A program made the position numbers and the translations under genes. A stretch of DNA of 43,318 nt from Fonticula alba (Eukaryota; Opisthokonta; Rotosphaerida; Fonticulaceae): assembly GCF_000388065.1 (NCBI RefSeq), contig NW_009242987.1:1339-44656 (forward strand), given 5' to 3'. Below are positions 1 through 10,862 of the stretch, piece by piece. The notes under the pieces were generated by a model. That model was not told where the DNA came from and made no database searches. It saw nothing but the letters and a program-made list of their open reading frames with translations. Positions within the stretch are counted from its first letter, which is position 1. Every line of letters begins with the position of its first letter.

Positions 1-465
1 GGCGGCCGGGGACCATACACCGGCCAGAGACCAGCCCCGCCGGGCCGCCACCGCCGTCGCCAATGCCGGCGAGCCCCACGCACGCAGGGCTCGCATGGCC
101 GTCCTTGAAGCCAACATCTGATGAGACAGGTCGAGGGAGAAGGCGAGAAGAGGAGAAAGGCGCGTGCACACAGACAGAGAGAGGGAGACAGAGAGAGAGC
201 GAGGGGGAGGGGGGAAACAGAGGTTGCCATGTGCCCCAAAACAGGCCCCCCCCCCGCCCCCGCGCATGCGCCCCCCACGCCCACAAATAGATCCCCACAC
301 ATGGCCCCTCTCCCCAAAGAGCAGATCGGGGAGGGAGCCCAGCCCCAGCGAGCAGGAGCGCATGCGCAAGGAGATCGCACGCCACTTCACAGGACACCGC
401 AAACACAAACCCAAGGGAGGCCTCCCATCCAGCAACCCGTCCGTTGGCTGTCCGTCTCGCACCAT

Positions 466-545
466 CAGATGATATAAATTCGCGTTTTCCTTCGAAGAAA
501 GACATTATTGGCTAAGGCTCGCACATGATGTGCTAGAGCCACGCG
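466..545. promoter_or_regulatory. AT-rich island with TATAAA, inverted CCAAT box and hairpin
   Basis: In otherwise GC-rich sequence this stretch drops to mostly A/T. It holds TATAAA at 473-478, ATTGG (CCAAT on the other strand) near 507-511 and a hairpin at 516-540, with arms GGCTC+GCACA and TGTGC+GAGCC around a TGA loop and a two-base bulge. It lies about 400 bases before the first plus-strand exon I can support, so a promoter is one reading. A small structured RNA is another, but I could not match it to U1-U6, 5S, SRP or a C/D snoRNA. Confidence 0.3.
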
Positions 546-936
546 CCCAGCAATGCCCGTCCGTCTTGCCATTCACCAGGACGTTAGACGTGGTTCTGTG
601 CGCCCCCCCGCCAACCCGGCGCCGCCCTTCCCCGCGCCCCCTCGTCGCAGAAAGGCGGCCCTCCTTCGGCCTCCACCATAGTCGGCTGTCCGAGATGGCG
701 AATGGCCCCCCCCCCCCCCCCCTTTGCGCCAGGACAACCGCATGCTCTCATGCATGCAGCCTGTCTTCTTCGCCGCCGCTCCCTCGCTCGCCCCCAACTC
801 CTGCACTCGCCTCCTGCTGCCCCCACGGTCAGCGGCGCGCACCACGCACCTCATGGGCCCGGCAGTGCGGCGCAGCATGGCGGATGCTGGCCGCGAGCGC
901 CGCCCCCCCCCCCCCCCCTCCCCGGCATGCATGCAG

Positions 937-1507
937 ACAGCCTGCCCGACGCCGAGCCCCTCCTGCCGATCACCTTCAACATGACGCTTCTCCTGAAGGC
1001 CGACATCCCGCGCGGGTCCGGCATCCTGGGCCAGGTGTTCTTGCTCCTGCACGCGACCATCCCTCCTGATGGCCGAGCCCCTCGATCGGGCCCACGGCCG
1101 CCGGGTGGCACATGCGATCCGCGCCGCGCCCGGCTGGCCCCCCGGCGCCGCCGAATCCAACCCCCCCCCCCGCATGAAGCCGCGCACGGGCTGCTCATCG
1201 CCCTCATGGACACCATCCTGGACCAGGTCGACTTCGACCAGGACCAGCCGCTTCTCCTGCTCCATGTCATCCCACTTGCCTGTGCGTGCTGCCCATCTCT
1301 CCTGCCGGACCCGAATCGGGCCCGAGTCGCGCTGACCCGCCCTCCCTGCCGTGTCCATGCCCGGCCACGCAGCTGCTGCCCTGCTGACGGCGGGCCCTCC
1401 CCACGCCGGGCAGCGTGCCCTGCCCAGGCTCTTCGGCCACGCCGGCAGCCCGTCGCATCCTTCCGAGCTGGCGGACATCGCCCGGGCTGTGGCCCGCCCT
1501 GCGCACG
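937..1507 (+). CDS. Partial plus-strand gene, three phase-1 exons, unidentified
   Basis: Three exons fit a single frame: about 937-1104, 1180-1281 and 1373-1507. Each is entered and left in phase 1; introns 1 and 2 lie between them and the third donor is at 1508. The donors are GTGGCA, GTGCGT and GTGCGC and the acceptors end in AG after C-rich tracts. The first exon has almost exclusively G/C in third codon positions and contains LPITFNMTLLLKAD. The second reads LLIALMDTILDQVDFDQDQP. The short helical, leucine-rich exons of constant phase recall the armadillo gene at 10.9-14.4 kb, but I recognise no family. The opposite strand also has open frames here (for example WDDMEQEKRLVLVEVD), with weaker codon bias. 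Start and stop codons were not found. Confidence 0.33.
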
Positions 1508-1639
1508 GTGCGCCCTGGCCTGGCGCCCCGGTTGCGCCTTCCTCTCGCGGGCCCGGCCGCCTCACTCGCTCCCCCCTGCCCGCGGCCGCCGGATCCGACC
1601 ACTCGCCCCTCCCGGGCCTCGACGCCGGGGCACCAAGCC

Positions 1640-4600
1640 TGGCCCGGACATGGGCCCGGCCCCGGCAGCACCAACACGCGTGCCTGCTGGAAGTAGGACG
1701 TGTACGCCGAGTAGTCCCGGAAGGGGATGCACTCGGGGTCCCAGGTGGGCCCCTCTGCAGCCATCAGGTATGTCTCCGGCGCGACCGGCGCCGACCCGGG
1801 GGCCAGATCTTGGAGATGCCCGATGCCGGGATGGCGGGGGGGGGGACTCGGCGCTCTCCTCGTCCGACGCCTCCGACCCCGGCCGGGCATGCTGCCCCGT
1901 GCCCTCGGTGGCCCCGGTCCTGCCTGGCTCGGGCCCGACACACGCCGCCGGCGGGCCGGCCACGCACTGCGCGGTCTGCCCGGCCGGGGCGTAGTCCTCC
2001 ATCGGGGCCCATGCTCGGAGGTGCCGACATGGGTCGACGCGCTGGCGGTCATGTTCCTCACGGGCACAGCGGGCAGCAGGATGGATGCGATACTGCGAAA
2101 AAAAAAAGAACAAAGAGGAAGGTCAGTGCTGGGGGGGTGCGGCGGAGGCGAAAGAAAGCAATCGTCCGCACGGATGCCCGCCCCTCGCCAGATTTGTTCC
2201 CCTGCGCCCCGGCCGGAGGCACAGCCAGCCCATGACGCACCGCAGGGCGGGCCGGACGCCGACCGCCGGCACCGAAAGCCCGGCCGGCGCCCCACTTGGC
2301 CCGCTGGGGGCCACCACACCGACCGTCTTTCGATGCTGGCCCCATCTTCGCAGCCGCATTGCCGCCGGGGGAGGGGGGTGGCGGCCGTCCCCGCCAGGCG
2401 TCCCCCAGCAATCGGGCCTGTCGGGGCACCGCGACCACTGGGCCGACCATCGCCGGCCCCCTGGGGGCGGAGGGGCCCACGCGTCCGGATGGCCGTCCCA
2501 GCACGCCCGGCGGTGCTTGCCCGCCTGGCTGCCAGAAATGCCGATTCCACATGTGGCCAAGGCCCGCCGGCCACGCCGCCGCGAGGATCCCACCTCCCCG
2601 GCACTCAGCCCAGAGGCCCGGGACCGATGTCGCTGCCGGACACGACTGGTCTTCTCACACGGCCTCCTTCGCCCTTTCCCTGGCCATGCCTCGCGCCGCG
2701 CAGACATACCCCGAGCAAGGCGGAAAGGCCCGTCCTGCCCGGGGCCCAACACACATCCAACGCCAGCCAGCCCGTGTCTGGATACATCCCCCCCCCCAAA
2801 CGACCGGCACTCCGCCTGGCATGTCGCCGGGGCAATACCTTTGGCCATCCTCGGCGGGGCGCGGAACAGGCAGGCAGGTCCATCAGGGCCAGGGGCAGCG
2901 GAGGGCCGCCCGGCTCTCCTGCTCTCGGGCCTGGCACACGCTCGTACACCGACGGCTGGGGCCTGCCGGGGGGGGGAGGGGGGGGCCTCGCTTGCTGGCC
3001 GTCAACCGCCGGCCCGGCAAGAGCGCCAGCCGTGACCCCAGGCATCTCCCCCCCCCCGCCCCGCGCCCTCCGACCCGAGGGCTCCTGCGGGTCCCGGTCG
3101 GTGCTCTCCCCCCCCCGCACCTCGCGGGAACTGAACCAAGGGGAGTATCCGCAGGAGGGCCTGTTGAGGCCCCATACTAAGGCACGCCGATCGCGGTGGG
3201 CCTGCCAACGACGGTGACCGACATGCGTGGCCCGGGGGGGCTTCGTCGCGCTCGGGCTCCCGGGCGCCGGGACATGGGGCGCCGAACGGAGGGGGGATAC
3301 GCAGGGAAAAAACCCAAAACGAACGAATAATCAGCACGGCATTTTGTTGTGGCCGACCCGCGGTCTGACAGGGGCACCAGGGTCTGACCCGCATAGTCCC
3401 CCCCGCCCACAAACCATCTAAATAGTTGGCACGCGAGCCGATGTTCGAGGCCCCGATCGGTCCGCGTGCGCGCGCGCGCGCGCGCCAACCAACCGGGCAG
3501 CCCGCCCACCCCCCGCTGCCCGCACCATGATCTCTGCATTCGGCGCCCCCGCCTGCCCGGCAGGGGTGTCACCTCAGGGGTGGGCCCCTTGTTCCCAAAT
3601 GAGGCGGGCCGCTCCGCCGGCAGGGGCCCATGCATCCGTGTTTGTGTGTGTGTCTTGGGGCATGTTCCCGCATGCAGGCGGATGCATGTGGTCCGAGGAG
3701 AGGACCGGAGCAAGTGTCGCAGCAAGAGGCACATCGATGAAAAGGGCGAGGGCGCACACACATCCAGCTCGGGAAAGAGTGCCACCTCCCCAACTCCCCG
3801 AAGGAAGTACGCCCCCCTTGCCCGCAGGCCGCAAATGTCATGCCTGGCCTCCGGGGCGGCCCCCCCCCCCCCCCCGGCCACTCGCGGTCGAGAAAGCTGC
3901 ACAGGACCATTTGTCAGACCGCCGCCGGCGAGTCCCGCGGCGCGGGGGGCGTTCTCGACCCGGGCGCGAGCTTTGGCCGCTGCCTTTGCGCCGCCCTCTG
4001 CCGGCCGACCCGCGCACACACCATGCCCTGGCATCCCGCGGCTTGGACCCGTGCCGCCATCGAGCCGGACCCGCAGGCTGGGCAGGGGCCCCATGATCCG
4101 GTCCCGGCAGGCCACCGCCCAGGCGCACAGGTACCAGGTCCATGGCTGTCCAAGCATGCGACTCCTGGCGCCGAGCCGGCACCCTCCCCCCACGTCCCAC
4201 CCACGGCTCGGCCCGGGCCGGAGGCTGCATCATGCTTGCTTTCACGCGACAAGCCCTGACCCGCGTCCAGCCAGGCCGCTCAGGCGCAAGACCCCAGCCA
4301 TCGGCCGGCAGATGCACGGGGGGGGGGGGGGGGGGGGGCAGGACGCCGGCGGGCTGCCTCGTACCTCGGCCCGCTAGCCGACCCAATCAGGGAATCCGCC
4401 CCCCTGGCCAGCAGGCATAAAAAAGCAACCTGCTTGCTGGCCGGCCCGCGCAGCGGCCCCATCCCGCGAGAGGGACGGCTCCCTCGTGGGCATTCAGCTG
4501 GCCGGAAGCTCGGTGCCTCCAGGCGGCGGGCCTGCCCCTGGCAGGCACGCACCTGTCGTCGGCCCGTCCCCCTCCCCCGGCCGACCCTGGGGACTCGGTC

Positions 4601-4790
4601 AGCCCCGTGTGTGTGTGTGGGCGCACGCGAACGCATGGCCGGATCGGGGCCGCCGGACGCCCCGCCGGGCACATGCCCCCCTGAGGCTGGCCCGATCCAA
4701 GAGCCCCGCAGGGCGTTGGCCATTCGCTCGATTCTCCCCCGGGGCATGTGGCAGGCTGTGCCCCCTCCCCCCGCCCCCCTGAGAGCCGGC
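1640..4790 (-). CDS. Intron-rich minus-strand gene(s), unidentified; fragments only
   Basis: Several islands on the minus strand look coding. About 2000-1665 encodes an acidic, proline-rich stretch followed by WDPECIPFRDYSAYTSYF, with near-complete G/C in third positions; a G10 run near 1836-1845 shifts the frame and may be a sequencing error. An exon at 2955-2839 (PSVYERVPGPRAGEPG) has a clean CAG acceptor and a GTATTG donor. It joins in phase with an exon at 3176-3121 that reads WGLNRPSCGYSPWFSSRE. Further 5' islands are near 4140-4050 (YLCAWAVACRDRIMGPLPSL) and 4740-4630 (RIERMANALRGSWIGPASGG). These may belong to one gene or to two. I know no family with these motifs, and neither end was located. 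Confidence 0.35.
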
Positions 4791-6966
4791 GGCCTCCTGC
4801 CGGCCGACGGCCAGGCCCGCGGCCGAGGCGCATTATTTGGTCCGACGCGCCGGCCGCGACGCCGGGCCGGCATCCGGGCAGCCGGCCCTTTGCACCATGC
4901 CCCGGGTGCCCTGCGCCATTCCGGAGGCCGTCGGCGCCTCGGATCCCGGCCAGCAAGTAGCCTGCCGGCCCCGGCACACGGGCCTGCGTGTCGATCCTTC
5001 CCCAGGCCCATGGCTGTACCGAGTTGATCGCACTGCCGCCGGCCCCCTCTCCCGGGCCCGGCTTCCTTCCGCATGGGGCGCCCGTGGCCCCGCGAGGAGT
5101 GCGGCGGCCCCCCGCCGGTCGCCGCCCTCGGCGTCCTGCCTGTCCGCTGGGCATCGGGCCGTTGCCAGCGCACGGCCCGAGTCCCCCACGGGTGCTTCGT
5201 TCCGTGCGTCGGCCTCGGCGGCGGCCGCACCGCCCCGGCCGGAAGGGCCAGGCATCCCCCCCCCTCCCAAAGCCGCGGCTGCCCGTACCCCGGCCTGTGC
5301 CCGACGCGCGGGGCGACTCCCAACCAGGAATGTGCGGCACAATGCCCCTCCCCCCGGGAGTGGGCAGGCAGACGAGTGTGGCTGCCCGGCGGCTTGCTCC
5401 TGTGACCGACGCCGTCGTTGCCCCTGTGCCCGCTCCCCCGGGTGGCCGGCACCGCCACGCTCAGGGCGCGGCTTTCAGCAGGAGGACACAGCGGGCGCGC
5501 GAATGTGTGCGCCCATCGGCCCTCCCCGTCCCCGGCCCGTCCGGTGCCCAGCTCACGCCGTCAGCTGCCGAATGCGCCCACAACCCATCGTGCCCGGGCC
5601 CCGGTAAGGGCCCAGCCACGCCACAGCGGCCCCATGCTGCCCGCACACCCGGGCGCCGGGGCCGCCGACTGACCCACTCCCGGGGATGGGCCTCGCACGG
5701 GTGCTCATGCGCGCGCCACCCTCGCCTGGGCTGCCCGTGCCAGCGCCCCTGTCGACCGATACACGGCAGCCAGCTCTACGCCAGGACCGTCCCCGGGCCG
5801 CTCACCCGCACCCAGCCCGCTCCCCCCACCCCCAGGCACGAGGAGATGGTCCGGGTCTCACAACACACACACACACACACACAGCCAGGCCGGCATCGTC
5901 CGGCTGCACTCCCAGCCACGCCGCGTCCGGCTCCGGCCGGCTCCCGAGCCATGCTCAAGGTGCCGCCCACCCCCGCCCCCCCATGCCATCAGCCAGCTCA
6001 CCGCTCGAACATGCCCCCGCCCCTGGCGGCACCCGAGCTCCAGGGCCCTGTTGCTCCCGGGCGGAATGCGCCCACCGGCAAGCAGGCGCCTGCTTCCCAG
6101 GGAGCAGAAGCGCCCCGGCGGCCCATGCGCACGCGCGCATGTCCTTCGCCCGGATCCCCGGCAACAGGGCGTCGCCGCTCGCGCACATCCACCCGCCCTC
6201 CCCGGTGGCCACCCGCGCCGCGCGTGCGCTTGCAACCAGCCCGGCCCTCCCGGCGAGGCGGCGTCGCTCATACCCTCATGGGCCCCTCCCCCAGACGCGG
6301 AGGTACGTCGACATGTGTAAGGGCCCGCCGAGGGGGTACAGCCCCTCCCGCCACACTGCCCGCGGCCGCCCCCTCGACAGACGGATTCCGCCCCGGCGGG
6401 GCAGCCAGTTGCCCCGATGGCCGGCCGGCCCGCGTCGCAAGGGTACCAGGCGCCGACGCGCCCCGGCCCGGGCCGCCAGCCCTCCTCACCGGCCTTCGCC
6501 CGCGGCGGCCTCCGTTCCGAATCCCGGGCCCGCGCCGGGCGGCCGGTCAACAGGCCCCCTGCGCATTCCCCCCCCCCCCCCCCCCGAGCGGAAGACGTCT
6601 CCTCCACAACCTCCTGCGAGGCAGTCACCCAGCCAGACCCGGCCAGCCCTGGACTCCCGCGAGCAACAGGCCGCCCCGGCGGCGCGCGTGCCGCGGGCAG
6701 CCGGCCACCAGGACCGGGCCCCTCGTCGCCCGGACTGCCAGACTGCCCATCGCCCCCCGCGGCGGCCACTCGAAAGCACCACGGGGGGCGGCTCCACCCC
6801 GGGCCGGGGCCGGCGTGTGCTCGGCGGCACGGGGCCCGCCGGACCAACTTCCGGCGCCGATGGCCCCTTCCCCCCCCCCCCCCCCCCGGGCCACACGCCC
6901 ACCAGCGAGGGGGCAGAGCTTGCCTCGGCCGGGGCACGATGGCGGGCGGGCCCAAAAAAGGAACAC

Positions 6967-7039
6967 TGGAGGCGGAGGGTATCGATCCCCCTGCCTGCCG
7001 CATGCTAAGCGGCCGCTCTACCATTTGAGCTACGCCCCC
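6967..7039 (-). tRNA. tRNA-Ala (anticodon AGC)
   Basis: The 73-nt cloverleaf closes fully. The acceptor arms GGGGGCG and CGCCTCC form seven pairs, including the G3-U70 wobble pair that marks alanine tRNAs, and the discriminator is A. The anticodon loop reads CTTAGCATG with AGC, and the T-arm carries GATCGAT. No intron is present. On the minus strand a run of six T (complement of 6954-6959) follows by seven bases and would end RNA polymerase III transcription. Confidence 0.95.
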
Positions 7040-7496
7040 TTGGTGGTGGCCTCCTCCCGGGAGCCCGCCTTCTTGTGGGTGTGCGCCATGCGCCGCGGGC
7101 CCTGGGCATGGCCGGCTGCTCGCCTGCGCGGGTCCGCATCCCCCATCCCCTCCCGCACACGGGGCTCCCCTCCTGGCTCGCGCCCGTCCGCCCCCCCTCG
7201 CCCGCCGCCGCTTCGCCCCCGGCCCCCGAGACAGCTGCACTGCCGCCTTTGGTGGCACGCGCGGCCCCGCGGCGGGTCCGCCACCGGTGCTGTCCCATGC
7301 GGCCGGACAGTCAGCCTGAGGCCGGGAGCCCGCGGCGCGACGCCCGGCCTGTGACAGCGCGGCGCCTCCTCCGCCGCCCGCTCCCCGGCGCGCGGGAGAC
7401 ACAGCCGGCCGGCAGGGGGCTGGCTCCTGCGCGCGTGCGACCAAAATAAAGAAAAGGCACGCGCCCCGCCCACGGCCCCATCTCCCGGGGAGACGC

Positions 7497-7541
7497 CTCC
7501 GATCCGGGAAACGAACCCGGGCCTCGCGCGTGGCAGGCGGG
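7497..7541 (-). pseudogene. tRNA-Gly-like 3' half (broken tRNA)
   Basis: The minus strand holds an anticodon arm CCCGC-CTGCCAC-GCGCG, with one mismatched pair, followed by a perfect five-pair T-stem CCGGG/CCCGG. It matches the 3' half of the intact tRNA-Gly(GCC) at 24522-24592 over most positions. The 3' acceptor strand ATCGGAG has no partner upstream and no D-arm is visible. The T-loop is TTCGTTT, so the conserved A58 is lost. No T-run follows. A decayed or truncated tRNA copy is the simplest reading. Confidence 0.6.
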
Positions 7542-8886
7542 GCTCCTCGCCGCCAAAAACAAATCGCGCCCGGTGCTGTGAGGGCCCATGCCTCGGGCCG
7601 CCGCGCGTCTCCTCGCGTGTCCCCACCTTGACCCCCGCCCATCCTCCGCCGCCGCCCCTTGCGGTGGCCGCTCCGCCATGTGACATCACCACGCCGGGCA
7701 TGGCCACCTGTTGAGGAGACCCCGCCGCCGCCGCGCCTCGCTCCAGCCAAGCGGCATGCATGCCTCGAGGTGTCTTTGCCCCTTCCCTCCCCCCCCCGGC
7801 CCTGCTTCTCTCGGGGGCCCCAGCATCCTGGGGTGCGCCTCCCCGTGGGCGGCGCCGGCTGCCGGGCTTTCCCCCCTCCGGACTTGGCGCCTGTCTGCAC
7901 GGAGGCCTGCCCCAGGGCCGAGACCCCTCCGGCCGTCTGCCGGGACACGGTCCCCAGGGGCCCCTGTCGCATCCGGAGGCCTGCCCACGCAGTGCGCTCC
8001 TCGCACATGGCACAGGCCCGGCCCCGGTGTTCCGCCTCGGGCCCCCCGGCGGGTCGGGCTCCCACCCCGCGCCCGGACAGGGCCGCACGCGCCTTGGCCG
8101 CCGGGTTGCCTGCACACGGACCCGGGCCTGGCCGTACGCGGGCCGGCTCAGCATGCTCGCCCGGCACCATCTTCCGGGCGCCGCCGAGGCCCCGTCCCCT
8201 CGACAGGCGGCCCCTTGCCCGGCCAGCCGTCCGCAGGCCGCCGCCCCGAGGCACCCGATCCCAAGCACGCGCGCCGGATGCATTGCCCAATGTCCCGCCC
8301 ATGCAGGGGCCCCTCCTCGAGGGGGCCCCCGCGCCGGTCGCCCTCCCTGGCCGATGTGCCTGGTGACGCCGCCACCGGCCCGGCCCGCACGACCATCCCC
8401 AATCTCCCTGCCTCCCCCCCGCGCGCGCGCGCGCGCGCGCGTCCCCGCCTCCTGGGGCCCTCCCTCCGTAGCCTTGGCGCCTCGTCTCCCCGCAGGGCGC
8501 GCCTGCCTTCGTGTACATCCCCCTGGGGGACCAGCCTCGCGGAATGCGCCTCGCGTCGGTCCCACCCTCTCCCCAAAAGCCGAGCCGGAGTGCTGCCCCC
8601 TTCTCTGTGGGCGCCCGCTGCGGCTGCCGGGGGGGGGAGCCTCGCCACCCGGACGCCGGGCCCCGCACCGACAGCCAGGGCCGTCACGCCCTCGGCCCGC
8701 CCGGCCTCTCATTCGAAACGACCCCCCCCCCCCGCCCGGACGCCCGTCTGGTCCTCCAGGCGGCTCGGATGTCCGATCCCCCCCCCCCCCCGCCACCCCC
8801 CCACGAGGCCCGGGCCCATGTCTCGCCGAGCGGGTGCGCGCCTGCCAGGCGCCAACAATGCACAGCGCGCGAGCAAAAAGTAGGTC

Positions 8887-8960
8887 TGACCATGATGCGG
8901 CTCGAACACACAACCTCCTGATCCGTAGTCAGGTGCTCTATCCAATTGAGCTACACGGCC
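8887..8960 (-). tRNA. tRNA-Arg (anticodon ACG)
   Basis: A complete 74-nt cloverleaf. The acceptor GGCCGTG pairs with CATGGTC, using two G-U pairs, and the discriminator is A. The D-arm is GCTC/GAGC, and the anticodon stem CCTGA/TCAGG closes the loop CTACGGA, which reads CGT codons (A34 is normally deaminated to inosine). The T-loop is TTCGAGC. It has no intron. Five T on the minus strand (complement of 8875-8879) lie downstream as the likely terminator. Confidence 0.95.
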
Positions 8961-9764
8961 ATGGAGGTGCACGGCCCACACGCCCATAAGTCCCTTCACA
9001 GGCACGAGCCGCCCGCGGTCGCCGGACGCCGCCGCCATCGCCCCGGACCCGGCACGCGACGGCCCGAAGCAACAGCCCTCGGCCCTGTCCCCCACGCACG
9101 AGCCGCCCCTCGGCATCGCACACCTGCGGCGCCCACCTTACACCGTCAAGTGTGCGCCCGGCCCCCCCTGGGCCCGGTGTGCACGCTTGCGCCCGATCCG
9201 CGCTCAGCCCAGGGGCCGCGCCACGGCACGCCATGCCCAGCAGACGCTGGCCACCGCACATGCGGTCACAGCATGGGATCGCATTCGGCCAGCTGCCCCC
9301 CCACCAACGCGCCCCGTCCCTCGGCCGCCACCACCCGGCGCCAGCCGCACCCACCCTTCGCGGAGCCGGCGGCCTTCCGACACACCGAGGACACCCCCCC
9401 CACCCCCCCTGGCGCTCGGCCCGGGTCCCCGGACCCCGGAGCGTGGTCTCCTGTCGGCGCATGTGCCATCCCCATGGGCCCGGCAGTGGCTCCATTTTGG
9501 GCCCTTCCCGCGAATGGCGCAACCCCCTGATCGCCAGCTCCCCCGGGGCGCCTGCCCGTTGGCCGCCGGACGCACGGCGGCCGCATGCCCGCAAGCAACC
9601 TGCCTGACGCAGCGCCGGGCTGCCCAGCGCAACTTCGTTATTCACGGCTGCCGAGCGCCCCACCGGCCCTTCCCGCCCCACCCCGACGCCACCCTGCCTG
9701 TGGTCGTCACATCCCTGTGGCATGCTCGAATCCGTGCGACCTATAGCCTCTTCCCTGGTTTTTG

Positions 9765-9828
9765 CCAACAGGTCCCTCCGCCAACAGGTCCCTCCGCCAA
9801 CAGGTCCCTCCGCCAACAGGTCCCTCTG
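9765..9828. repeat. 16-bp tandem repeat, four copies
   Basis: The unit CCAACAGGTCCCTCCG occurs four times end to end; the last copy has one C-to-T change. It lies outside any gene I can support. Confidence 0.9.
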
Positions 9829-10426
9829 CCACAGAAGGCCCTTCGCCAAAGTCCCGCCCCGTGTATCCCCCCCCCCTCCCTCCGACCATCGGCGTGCTCT
9901 GGCATGCTTGCAACAAGGCAACCCCCCCTCCCGCGCCCCATCCAAAGTTCCCCCGCTGGCCAAAGGTCGCCCGCTCAGAGTGCCGTACCCTGGCCCGTCC
10001 TCCCCGAGCCTTTGGCCCATGCCGCACCTGGCTGCACTCGCCCCGTCCGACGGCCCCGCCATCCGGGGGACCCCCTCCCCGCTCTCGAGGCGGCACCGCC
10101 CTAGCCAGACGCCCACAGGGCGATGGCGCCGTCTGAGGCACGCCGCCCGGGGTCTGGGCCTGCCCCCCCCCCCTCCCGCCCCTGCACACGGTCCATGACG
10201 CCCATCGAGCGCCGCGGGAGGCAACGGCCCGCCCGCGCCCCTCGTCCTCTTCCCTTCGAGGGCGGCCAAAAAGCCCCGCGCCTCGGGCAAAATGCCTGCC
10301 AGGCATGGCGTCGCTTTGGCCCCGGTGTTCTCTCCCCATCCCGGCCCCCCCCCCCCTCCCATGCCGGGATGGGGTCGGATGTGGATCGCTCCCGGACGCA
10401 CCCCCTCCGCGCAACAGGCAAAAATG

Positions 10427-10508
10427 CATCACCGGCAGGATTTGAACCTACGCGGGCAGAGCCCATCCGATTTCTAATCGGACTCCTTAACCACTCGGAC
10501 ACGGTGAT
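10427..10508 (-). tRNA. tRNA-Ser (anticodon AGA)
   Basis: A class II tRNA of 82 nt. The acceptor ATCACCG pairs with CGGTGAT and the discriminator is G, as usual for serine. The anticodon stem TCCGA/TCGGA closes loop TTAGAAA. The long variable arm (GGGC-TCT-GCCC) is the serine hallmark. The T-arm is GTAGG-TTCAAAT-CCTGC. No intron. Five T on the minus strand (complement of 10420-10424) follow two bases after the end. Confidence 0.96.
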
Positions 10509-10862
10509 GTGACGGTGACCGGCGCGCCGGGGCCCATGGCCTTTTTGCATCTGCCCAGCCCCGGGGGCCTCGCCGCCACGGCAGGCCTCCCGACCCGGCC
10601 CTCGCACACCCCAAGCCCCGGCTCGGCCTGGCCCCGGGGAAACCACCCCAGGTGAGCAGCTCGCCGCCGGCCCCTGCCCCCCCCCCCCACCCACCCACCC
10701 AGCGGGCCAGACATGGCGGAGGGACAGCCCGGAAAGGTGTATTCCGAAAAGCCAGCGTCGGACGGCTCGGCGCAATTGCACGCACGAGGCCCAAATACAC
10801 ACATACACACAGACACACACACACATACGACCGGCCAGCATCATGCCACGGTGCATGGCGGC

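Larger units (their letters stand above)
4800..10862. other. Gene-poor stretch carrying tRNA genes
   Basis: Long open frames exist in every phase, but this is expected at such high G+C because stop codons are rare. None shows the third-position bias, aromatic content or splice-site pattern of the real genes nearby. The supported contents are three minus-strand tRNA genes, a tRNA-Gly-like half, one 16-bp tandem repeat and scattered (AC)n and poly(C) runs, for example (AC)n near 5862-5882 and (CG)n near 8420-8440. Small intron-rich genes could be hidden here. Confidence 0.4.

Noticed and set aside
466-545. U6 or U2 snRNA gene, suggested by the TATA box and the TTGGCTAAG string
   Set aside because: Beyond the few bases shared with U2 (TTGGCTAAG), the following sequence does not match the branch-site region, and no U6 core motif such as ACAGAGA is present.
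4988-7354. A 788-residue open frame on the plus strand, rich in Pro, Arg, Ala and Gly
   Set aside because: Stop codons are rare at this base composition, all frames are long here, third-position bias is weak, and a tRNA gene on the other strand lies inside it.
5858-8668. A 936-residue minus-strand open frame
   Set aside because: Low-complexity Gly/Arg/Ala composition with no motif, and it runs through the tRNA-Ala gene and the tRNA-Gly fragment. It looks like a composition artefact.
9765-9828. CRISPR-like array
   Set aside because: The 16-bp units are directly adjacent with no unique spacers, and the genome is eukaryotic.
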